NCBI GenBank assembly: GCA_021383565.1
Contig: CP079699.1
Span: 992,001 to 1,056,000, forward strand
Direction: 5' to 3'
DNA length: 64,000 nucleotides
From: Levilactobacillus brevis
Lineage (GTDB): Bacteria > Bacillota > Bacilli > Lactobacillales > Lactobacillaceae
Positions 57,629 to 64,000 of this stretch are shown here, piece by piece. The notes under the pieces were generated by a model that saw only the letters and a program-made list of their open reading frames with translations, was not told where the DNA came from and did not search any database. A program made the position numbers and the translations under genes. Numbering within the stretch: the stretch's first letter is position 1; every line of letters starts with the position of its first letter.

Positions 57629-58518
57629 ATCAGCAACATCGACTGGCATATCAGGCAATCAGTGAGGTCAGTCAAGGAAAGCGAGGCGCCATTAAGACAT
57701 TATTGACGCATATCGGAGTTAGTCGGCAAGCTTATAACAAGTCTTTTCATCGGCAAGAAACGCCGTGGGAGACTCAAGAGCGGCTTCTAGAAAAGCGAAT
57801 CACTTATTGGTTCAATCAACATCATCAAGCAATCGGAGCTGGCAAGATCTTGTCCAATCTACAGCATGATGAACAGGTGACGTTTAAGGTAACAATCAAG
57901 CGTGTTAAACGAATTATGCGTAACTTGAATATCAAGTGTCAGATTCGGGTTAAGAAGCGCCAACGTATCAAGGAACAGGAACAATACATTCAGGACAATG
58001 TTTTGAATCGTAACTTTAAAGTCGCCGGTCCCAACCAGGTTTGGCTTGCGGATTCGACTGAGTTGTCTTACGGACCAAAGGGTCAATTCAAAATCCGACT
58101 GAGTGGTGTTTTAGATCTATGCGGCCGGAGACTGATCGCCTCATTTTTGAGCACTACAGAAACAGCTGTGGCAGAGATCCAGGTTTTTAAACAGGCTTTT
58201 GAACAGGCTGGCGATGTACACCCACTGATCCATACGGACCGTGGAGCTGCTTACACCGCTAAAGCTTTCAATAACTTTCTGTCAGAACATAAAGTGATGC
58301 GCAGTATGTCCCGACCAGGAACACCTTACGACAACGCGCCAATGGAGCGTTGGTGGAATGAATTTAAAGCGCATTGGATGGAACGTCATCCAATGCCAAA
58401 AACGTATCGAGAGTTTGTGGAGCTGGTAAACGAAGGCATCCACTACTTTAATTACTTGGATCGTTCCCCAGAAAGAAACGGCCTCACCCCAGTAGAATAC
58501 TGGAATGAAGCCGCTTAG
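57625..58518 (+). CDS. IS3 transposase, OrfB (copy 2)
   Basis: Protein sequence identical to the OrfB at 12494-13387, with the full DDE triad. Overlaps OrfA by 4 nt. Confidence 0.94.
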   Translation: MNQQHRLAYQAISEVSQGKRGAIKTLLTHIGVSRQAYNKSFHRQETPWETQERLLEKRITYWFNQHHQAIGAGKILSNLQHDEQVTFKVTIKRVKRIMRNLNIKCQIRVKKRQRIKEQEQYIQDNVLNRNFKVAGPNQVWLADSTELSYGPKGQFKIRLSGVLDLCGRRLIASFLSTTETAVAEIQVFKQAFEQAGDVHPLIHTDRGAAYTAKAFNNFLSEHKVMRSMSRPGTPYDNAPMERWWNEFKAHWMERHPMPKTYREFVELVNEGIHYFNYLDRSPERNGLTPVEYWNEAA

Positions 58519-58700
58519 AGTAAATATCCATTTTATATTATTTCGAATGACAACTTGACAGGGACTAGTACAGTCCCCCCACCGCGTTCCAGCTCATAGG
58601 TCGCAAACGGTAAGGCGAACAGTGCCATCCGCAACCGTCAGCGAGTCGAGAATGGCTGGCAACCGTAGGCAAAAAGTTACACGACACCCCCAAAACGTCA

Positions 58701-58741
58701 AAATCCTATGGTCCGCGCCAGAACGCTAACCATAGGATTCT
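58701..58741 (-). terminator. Terminator at the end of the 120-aa gene
   Basis: AATCCTATGGT (58702-58712) pairs perfectly with ACCATAGGATT (58729-58739). Weak T run on the minus strand, CTTTT on the plus side, so it may act from both directions. The 85 bp to its left are the upstream flank of repeat copy D2. Confidence 0.7.
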
Positions 58742-58742
58742 T

Positions 58743-59105
58743 TTATTGACACCGGGTTAAGGCCGCCAACTGCTGGTCCACAGCTTGGCGACTGGGCGTG
58801 GCCTTTCCGATCAGGTCGAGCAGGTCTCGCCCCGTCTCCGTCACCACCGTCTCTAATCCGCTGGTGGCCAGCGAAGCATAGACACTCAGCAGCGTCTGTA
58901 AGCTTTGATAGTCCGTCTGCCACTGCACATCACGCTGTGGATTCGCTAGTAAGGTCAGCGTTAACCGGTGAATATTCTGATTAATTCGGGCCCGCGTTTG
59001 CCGTTTACGTCGCCGTTCTCGCAAGAGTGGTAAGCTCACAATTCCCAGGAGAATGATAAGCTCACTCACGGCTTTAAGCCAATTGGTCCACATCCCCAAT
59101 ACCAT
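58743..59105 (-). CDS. Hypothetical membrane-anchored protein
   Basis: 120 residues. One N-terminal membrane helix (LKAVSELIILLGIVSLPLL) then a basic region (RERRRKRQTRARINQ) and a helical cytoplasmic domain. I do not recognise the family. The ATG at 59105 has GGGGAGG about 9 nt upstream; the longer frame from 59162 lacks this. Confidence 0.65.
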   Translation of the reverse strand: MVLGMWTNWLKAVSELIILLGIVSLPLLRERRRKRQTRARINQNIHRLTLTLLANPQRDVQWQTDYQSLQTLLSVYASLATSGLETVVTETGRDLLDLIGKATPSRQAVDQQLAALTRCQ

Positions 59106-59224
59106 CGAAAAAGCCTCCCCCCATTTAGTTAACAGGATACGCCCGTTAACCCTGTCCGCCAATCATCTTGACGGCTGGGGAGAGACTTAGTTAAGTCACT
59201 TACTCTGTAGACGTTTTTAACGTC

Positions 59225-61579
59225 TTATTCCGATGTCTCTGGCTGGTCGGCCGAACTGTCCGGTTGCTTGTAGACCTGGCGGGGTTTACTTCCCTCCTGT
59301 GGGCCAATGTACCCCCGCTGCTCGAGATCATCCATGATGCGCGCCGCACGGTTGTACCCGATGCGGAACCGCCGCTGAAGGAGTGACGTGCTGGCTTTTT
59401 GTTGGTCCACCACGAATTTCAGGGCATCGTCAAACAGCTCATCATCACTGTCGCCGGCCTCTTCTTGCTGAATCTCCTCGTCGCTAACCATCATGTCCTC
59501 GTCGTAGTCGGCGGTCTGTTGTTGCTTGATAAAGTCGACCACGTTGGCCACGTCTTCGTCCGGGATAAATGCCCCCTGGACCCGCACGGGCGAGTTCGCG
59601 TCGACGGGCTGATAGAGCATATCCCCGCGACCCAGAAGCTTTTCGGCCCCGTTGGTATCCAGAATTGTTCGGGAGTCAATCCCACTGGACACGGCAAAGG
59701 CAATCCGGGATGGCACGTTAGCCTTGATCAGACCAGTGATGACGTCGACGGATGGTCGTTGCGTTGCCAAGATCATGTGCACCCCAGCGGCCCGGCCCAT
59801 CTGCGCCAACCGAATGATGGCGTCTTCGACTTCGCTGGAGACTGTCATCATCAAGTCGGCCAATTCATCGACGACGACCACGATGTACGGCAACGTGGGC
59901 CGCGCCTGATCGTCCTCGGCGTTGGCTTTCTGCACAAACGCGTTGTAACCAGAAATTTTCCGTTGTCCGAACTGCGAAAAGAGTTCATAGCGGCGTTCCA
60001 TTTCGGCGACGACCTTGTGCAGAGCCCGGGCGGCCTTCTTAGGTTCCGAGACCACCGGCGTCAACAGATGGGGAATCCCATTGTAAACACTCAGCTCGAC
60101 CTTCTTCGGGTCAATCAACATGAGCTTAACCTGATCGGGCCGCGCATTCATCAAGATACTGGTAATAATGCCATTGATCGCCACGGATTTACCACTCCCA
60201 GTGGCCCCGGCAATCAGTAAATGCGGCATCTTGGTCAGATCCATGCTAACAACCTGCCCCGTGACGTTACGCCCCAACGGCACCTGTAATGGTTTATTGG
60301 GGTGAGCCGGTTGGGCTTCGACGACATCGCGAAAGGCCACGGTCGACACTTCTTTGTTGGGCACTTCAATCCCAATCAAGGACTTTCCGGGAATCGGTGC
60401 CTGAATCCGAATGCCCTTGGCCGCCAATGCGAGTGCCAAGTCATCGGCAAGATTGACAATCCGTGACACCTTGACCCCGATGGCCGGGTGCAGTTCGTAC
60501 TCGGTCACGGAGGGGCCAAGGCTAACGTTCTTGACTTCGGCATCCACGCCAAAACTATCGAGGGTCTGCTTCAAAATCTTCGTGTTGGCGTCGATAGCGT
60601 TCACCTCATCGGTCTGATCGGTTGGTGGCACCTGTTTCAGAAGATCAGCCGTGGGTAATTTGTAATTCGGATCGACCGGCGTGCTGTTGACCAGCCCCGC
60701 AGTGTCCTCTTCGGCTTCGGCGGATGCCGGCGTTGCGGCCGCGCTGCTTGGCGTCTGAGACTGCTCATTCGCCACCGTAATATGGTAGCTGGGTTTCTGA
60801 CTGGCCGGTTTAGCCGTAGCCACCGGTTCTGGCAGATCCTTGGCGTCCGGATCGGTCGGCGTGACCGGTGGTGTCGCCTTCGTGGGCTTGGCTGTCTCAC
60901 GTTTAGCACGCAGATCTTTAGCCTTCTCGTTACCACGCTTCAGAGCATCGCCACTGGCCTGAACGCCGTGGTGCAGCGTCCGGGCAATCGTCTGAATCCA
61001 CCGCTGAATATCCGCGAACGGAATCTGGAAGAAGACGATGACCCCACCGAGCATGATGAGCCACGCGGCAACCTGGGCCCCCACTAAGGCAATCAACCAG
61101 GCCACAATACTGAGTTCAAACGCCCCAATGGCTCCACCACCGAGCTGGGCGGTCAGGCCCCCACTCCACAGGTCGGCTAACCCGGCCTGCCAGGTGATGG
61201 CAAGAAACTGGCTGTGTTGATCAACTTCAATAAAGTGATTGGCCGTAATCCACAGGAGCCATCCCCCATAGATTAGACCCCCACCGAGCCAATAGTGTCG
61301 CGCCAGCTGGGGTAACACTCCCGTGACGGCCAAGGCGGCACCCAAGGCCCCAATTAAGACGAGACCAAACTGATAGGTATCCCCGATGGCTAAGCGGATC
61401 AGATTGGCCCATAACGTCCCTAAGAGACCGAGATTGAAGAGGCCCAGTGCGGCTAAGGCTAGAAGTACCAGCCCAATGACATTACTGGTATAGGGAAACG
61501 GCTGCTTTTTCGTCGTCCGCCGCTTAGTCGGTTTACGTTTTGCTGGCCGACGCCGAGACGTCTTTCGTTTCGTAGCCAA
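59225..61579 (-). CDS. ftsK: DNA translocase FtsK/SpoIIIE
   Basis: 784 residues. A very basic N-terminus, four or five membrane helices (about 33-190), an acidic/Pro-rich linker, then the motor: Walker [14 protein letters not shown], Walker [14 protein letters not shown], and the C-terminal gamma winged helix ([22 protein letters not shown]) that reads KOPS/SRS-type sequences. Moves chromosome ends out of the closing septum. Functionally linked with the dcw cluster. Confidence 0.96.
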   Translation of the reverse strand: MATKRKTSRRRPAKRKPTKRRTTKKQPFPYTSNVIGLVLLALAALGLFNLGLLGTLWANLIRLAIGDTYQFGLVLIGALGAALAVTGVLPQLARHYWLGGGLIYGGWLLWITANHFIEVDQHSQFLAITWQAGLADLWSGGLTAQLGGGAIGAFELSIVAWLIALVGAQVAAWLIMLGGVIVFFQIPFADIQRWIQTIARTLHHGVQASGDALKRGNEKAKDLRAKRETAKPTKATPPVTPTDPDAKDLPEPVATAKPASQKPSYHITVANEQSQTPSSAAATPASAEAEEDTAGLVNSTPVDPNYKLPTADLLKQVPPTDQTDEVNAIDANTKILKQTLDSFGVDAEVKNVSLGPSVTEYELHPAIGVKVSRIVNLADDLALALAAKGIRIQAPIPGKSLIGIEVPNKEVSTVAFRDVVEAQPAHPNKPLQVPLGRNVTGQVVSMDLTKMPHLLIAGATGSGKSVAINGIITSILMNARPDQVKLMLIDPKKVELSVYNGIPHLLTPVVSEPKKAARALHKVVAEMERRYELFSQFGQRKISGYNAFVQKANAEDDQARPTLPYIVVVVDELADLMMTVSSEVEDAIIRLAQMGRAAGVHMILATQRPSVDVITGLIKANVPSRIAFAVSSGIDSRTILDTNGAEKLLGRGDMLYQPVDANSPVRVQGAFIPDEDVANVVDFIKQQQTADYDEDMMVSDEEIQQEEAGDSDDELFDDALKFVVDQQKASTSLLQRRFRIGYNRAARIMDDLEQRGYIGPQEGSKPRQVYKQPDSSADQPETSE

Positions 61580-61607
61580 GAAGCGGCCCCCTTTCGTTTT
61601 TCAAAAA

Positions 61608-62120
61608 TTATTTCAGCTTATCGTGTGGGTACTGATGAACCCGTTCGAGATTCGGAAATTGTTGCTGCCGCAAGACTTCGTAGATGACAATGGCAGCCGA
61701 ATTCGAGAGGTTCAGCGCCCGAATGTGGCGGTCATCTTGGGGAATGCGAATACACTTCTCGACGTTCTTACGCATGAACGGTTCGGGTAACCCCGTGGTC
61801 TCCTTACCGAACAAGAAGTAGTGGTCGTTATCGTTTAGACTGTAATCGGGTTCCGTGTAGTCCTGATCCGCAAATTTTGAGACTAAGTAGAGTTGCGTTG
61901 GGTCCGGAATTGACGCTAAAAATTCCGGTAAGTTTTCGTGGTAGCGGACATCGACCTTGTCCCAGTAGTCCAGGCCGGCCCGTTTCAAATGGGCATCATC
62001 GACCGAGAACCCCAGCGGCTTGATGAGGTCTAAGACCGTATCTGTGCCGGCACAGGTCCGGGCGATGTTTCCCGTATTGGCTGGAAATAGTGGTTCAAAT
62101 AACGCAATATGATTCGTCAT
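61608..62120 (-). CDS. trmL: tRNA (cytidine/uridine-34-2'-O)-methyltransferase TrmL
   Basis: 170 residues, SPOUT knot protein. IALFEPLFPANTGNIARTC, FGKETTGLP and the C-terminal IPQDDRHIRALNLSNSAAI are the three family motifs. Methylates the wobble nucleotide of Leu tRNAs. Own promoter. Confidence 0.94.
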   Translation of the reverse strand: MTNHIALFEPLFPANTGNIARTCAGTDTVLDLIKPLGFSVDDAHLKRAGLDYWDKVDVRYHENLPEFLASIPDPTQLYLVSKFADQDYTEPDYSLNDNDHYFLFGKETTGLPEPFMRKNVEKCIRIPQDDRHIRALNLSNSAAIVIYEVLRQQQFPNLERVHQYPHDKLK

Positions 62121-62164
62121 ACTCTCTCTCCGTTCTGTCTATCAAACATTCGTTCTGTTCCATC

Positions 62165-62194
62165 ATTATAGCCATTCTGGTAGGCTTTTGACAA
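62165..62194 (-). promoter_or_regulatory. Promoter of trmL
   Basis: TTGTCA (62189-62194) and TATAAT (62165-62170) on the minus strand, 18 nt apart. Confidence 0.85.
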
Positions 62195-62266
62195 GGCCCG
62201 CTTTTCACGGTCACTCACCAATTCTGCGTGACGGTAACATGTCAGCTTACACCCAGTTGACCACAG

Positions 62267-62310
62267 AAAAAAAGCAGTTCCTCGGTGTGGGCACGGCGAG
62301 GAGCTGCTTT
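62267..62310 (-). terminator. Terminator after rlmA
   Basis: AAAGCAGCTCCTCG pairs with CGAGGAACTGCTTT (one wobble) on the minus strand, followed by TTTT. The 130 bp from here to rlmA hold no gene. Confidence 0.9.
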
Positions 62311-62440
62311 AGTGAAGTGCTACTTGTCAGCCGCTAACAGTATTCGCTGATATCGACCGCCAAACGATTTCTCATTGGTAAATATAACACCGCGCTGTCA
62401 GGTTCGCAAGTCCCTTGCCTAAGATTCTTTAACGTTTTAC

Positions 62441-63292
62441 TCAATTCACTTGCGCGCTTAACAAAGTCACATCGACGGTGATGTGGTCGAACGGATGGGC
62501 TTGAACCTCCGCCAGTTGGGCCTCATCAGCACCCCAGTGCATCGGAGTCATCAGCATCAAGTCGGCGAATAGGTCCGCTGGTACCGGCACTTGATAGCGA
62601 ATTCGCTGGGTCGTCGCCGTTGGGTAGTGTTGCTTAAATAAGCCCAGCACGTTGCCGTTATCGTAGGTGGCGTGCGCACTACCGGCCGGGAAGATGGCCT
62701 GTCGCAATTCAATCAGGTAATCGGCGTTGGGGATCACTTTCAACAGACGACCACCGGGGGCGAGCACGCGGTTAAACTCCTTGTAGGCCGACGGTGAGAA
62801 GAGATCCAGGACCGTGGTGAAGGTCCCGTCACTAAAGGGCATCTGGGCCAGATCGGCCACGCAGAAGAAGGCGGAACTTCCCAGTTGCGTCGCCAGATTA
62901 ATTCCCGGCTTGGAGAGGTCAAAGCCAATGGCGGTATCGCGATTGTCGCGGCGTTGCAGAACATCCGCCAATGGCGTGCCCTCCCCGCAACCCACGTCGA
63001 GAATGGTCTGCGGACCGGCCGGCATTTGGGCGGCGAATTCGGCCGTAATCCCGGCAAACAAGCCGGCCTGGAGCATCCGGCGCCGGGCGGCCAACATGGC
63101 ATTGTCGTATTCACTGGCCACGGCACGTTGCATGAAGTATAGGGTACCCTTCTTGGACAGATCCACGTTGTGCCCCTGCGGACAGACCAGGCTGTGTCCG
63201 TCGACGTGATCGTACGGGGCGAGGCAGACGGGACAGCGGAATAAATTTACGTGCGCGGTCAAAAAAGCAGCCGCTTCATCAATCTTTTTCAT
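62441..63292 (-). CDS. 23S rRNA guanine methyltransferase RlmA-type
   Basis: 283 residues. An N-terminal zinc finger (FRCPVCLAPY...LVCPQGHNVDLSKKGTL) followed by a Rossmann methyltransferase (ILDVGCGEGTPLADVL). This is the RlmA(I)/(II) family that methylates G745 or G748 of 23S rRNA; in Gram-positives the G748 enzyme (RlmA-II, TlrB-like) is usual and affects tylosin-type macrolides. Start at 63292 follows AAGGAG and overlaps the upstream gene by 14 nt. Confidence 0.88.
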   Translation of the reverse strand: MKKIDEAAAFLTAHVNLFRCPVCLAPYDHVDGHSLVCPQGHNVDLSKKGTLYFMQRAVASEYDNAMLAARRRMLQAGLFAGITAEFAAQMPAGPQTILDVGCGEGTPLADVLQRRDNRDTAIGFDLSKPGINLATQLGSSAFFCVADLAQMPFSDGTFTTVLDLFSPSAYKEFNRVLAPGGRLLKVIPNADYLIELRQAIFPAGSAHATYDNGNVLGLFKQHYPTATTQRIRYQVPVPADLFADLMLMTPMHWGADEAQLAEVQAHPFDHITVDVTLLSAQVN

Positions 63293-64000
63293 CAGTTGTT
63301 TCTCCTTGTTCAGTTCCGGGCGTGGCGGGTTCCGTGTAGCCACCCACGAATTGGCGGTACCAGCGGAAACTTTCCGTAGCAATCACGCGAATCACGGCGT
63401 ATCCGGGAATTCCCAGAACCACGCCGAGGACGCCAAAGGCTTTCCCGGAAATTAGTAAAATAAAAATAATTGTTAACGGGTGAATCTTAAGGGAGCTTCC
63501 CAAAACGAGGGGCGAAATGAACCGGCCCTCCAGCGTCTGCTCAATGACGAAGACCAGCAACACCTTCACCAACATCCACGGTGAAATGAAAGCCGCGACT
63601 ACCACGGCCGGTACCATGGCTAAAAATGAGCCCAGATACGGGACCAAATTCAAGACACCGGCGACAATCCCCAGCAACAAGGCAAATCGTAGGCCAACAA
63701 TCAGGAATCCCACGTAGAAGAGAATAGCGACGATAAAGGCCACGATTAATTGTCCCCGAACGTAGTTGCTGACTTGGCGGTTCATTTCGACCAAGAGGTG
63801 CTTGGCCGATTCACGGTGCTTAATGGGCAACACCTTGGCCAAATAATCGGGCAATTGATGACCATCACGCAATAGATAGAAAAGAATAAATGGTGCCGTG
63901 ATGACCCCCACTGCGATGGCGACTACTCGGCCAACAATGTTGCCGACGGAGCTGACCGTGCTCTGGGCGAAGCTAGAAATCACCGACGATGAACTGTCGG
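63279..64000 (-). CDS. AI-2E family transporter, 5' end outside the window
   Basis: About 240 residues of the C-terminal two thirds of a YdbI/PerM-like permease (PF01594): repeated membrane helices, the family signature NLVPYLGSFLAMVP and LEGRFISPLVLGSSLKIHP, then a short acidic tail. The frame stays open to the right edge, so the GTG at 63983 is not the true start. Substrate unknown; some relatives export autoinducer-2 or exchange ions. Overlaps rlmA, suggesting one operon. Confidence 0.88.
   Translation of the reverse strand, partial: DSSSSVISSFAQSTVSSVGNIVGRVVAIAVGVITAPFILFYLLRDGHQLPDYLAKVLPIKHRESAKHLLVEMNRQVSNYVRGQLIVAFIVAILFYVGFLIVGLRFALLLGIVAGVLNLVPYLGSFLAMVPAVVVAAFISPWMLVKVLLVFVIEQTLEGRFISPLVLGSSLKIHPLTIIFILLISGKAFGVLGVVLGIPGYAVIRVIATESFRWYRQFVGGYTEPATPGTEQGETTDEKD

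Larger units (their letters stand above)
56880..58572 (+). mobile_element. IS3-family (IS150-like) insertion sequence, copy 2
   Basis: Same 1693 bp and ends as the copy at 11749-13441, in direct orientation. Flanked by a GTC duplication (56877-56879, 58573-58575). Inserted in repeat RNA copy D2. Confidence 0.95.
56738..58615 (-). ncRNA. Structured repeat RNA, copy D2, interrupted by IS3
   Basis: Core of the family on the minus strand. The closing stem is a different, perfect 14-bp pair: AGCTCATAGGTCGC (58591-58604) with GCGACCTATGAGCT (56753-56766). Hairpins GCTCCGAG/CTCGGAGC (56848-56855/56869-56876), CTTGGAA/TTCCAAG (56814-56820/56838-56844) and ATTATCT/AGATAAT (56777-56783/56802-56808) occupy the same places as in other copies with different bases. 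IS3 copy 2 lies between the third hairpin and CCCAC, so this copy is now disrupted. Confidence 0.65.

Noticed and set aside
59399-60220. 273-codon plus-strand frame opposite ftsK
   Set aside because: Antisense shadow; the opposite strand encodes the conserved motor domain with Walker motifs.

Overview
The window looks like the chromosome of a heterofermentative lactic acid bacterium of the Lactobacillaceae, most like Levilactobacillus (L. brevis group). The clues are moderate GC, AGGAGG ribosome sites, a T-box leader on ileS, the rpoY-rnjA pair, DUF1831 beside a cysteine desulfurase, DUF3397/DUF4044 genes next to mraZ, and IS3/IS5/IS30/ISL3 elements typical of lactobacilli. The species call is inference; there is no rRNA in the window.

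Layout. 1-2.4 kb: pyruvate dehydrogenase operon (E2 start, E1-beta, E1-alpha; minus strand). 2.5-6.9 kb: def, a membrane-anchored unknown, rpoY-rnjA and a diacylglycerol-kinase-like gene. 7.4-13.5 kb: cell-surface genes (LysM-NlpC/P60, DUF1002) and a second NlpC/P60 gene cut in two by an IS3 element, with two IS5 copies in its upstream region. 15.5-22.3 kb: transketolase, ribokinase with its LacI regulator and operator, aldo/keto reductase, murQ. 22.5-30.7 kb: peptide-binding lipoprotein, a Prs paralog lacking catalytic-loop residues, a phosphatase-TPR-recD2 operon, mnmA. 31.1-33.7 kb: an ISL3 element carrying a nested IS30, lying in the loop of a terminator. 33.7-38 kb: mtnN-iscS-DUF1831 and a csp-nudF operon. 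38-55.3 kb: ileS with T-box, then the division and cell-wall (dcw) cluster read leftwards from mraZ. 55.4-64 kb: DUF3397/DUF4044, a second IS3 copy, ftsK, trmL, rlmA and a partial AI-2E-family permease.

The most unusual content is non-coding. At least six copies or parts of a repeat lie in gaps between genes: 6.9-7.3, 30.9-31.0, 36.2-36.7, 41.0, 56.3-56.7 and 56.7-58.6 kb. They share short conserved blocks (GCCTTACCG at one end, CACGGCTGAG and TCACGGCT at the other). Between these, long stems differ in sequence from copy to copy yet stay base-paired. That covariation argues for a selected RNA (or DNA) fold of up to about 490 nt that I cannot assign to a known family. A separate 73-nt nested hairpin precedes the Prs paralog.

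How the genes work together: the right half is mostly one growth programme (peptidoglycan precursors, divisome, chromosome translocase, isoleucyl-tRNA supply). The left half is carbon, ribose and amino-sugar metabolism. Insertion sequences and the repeat occupy most of the long intergenic gaps.
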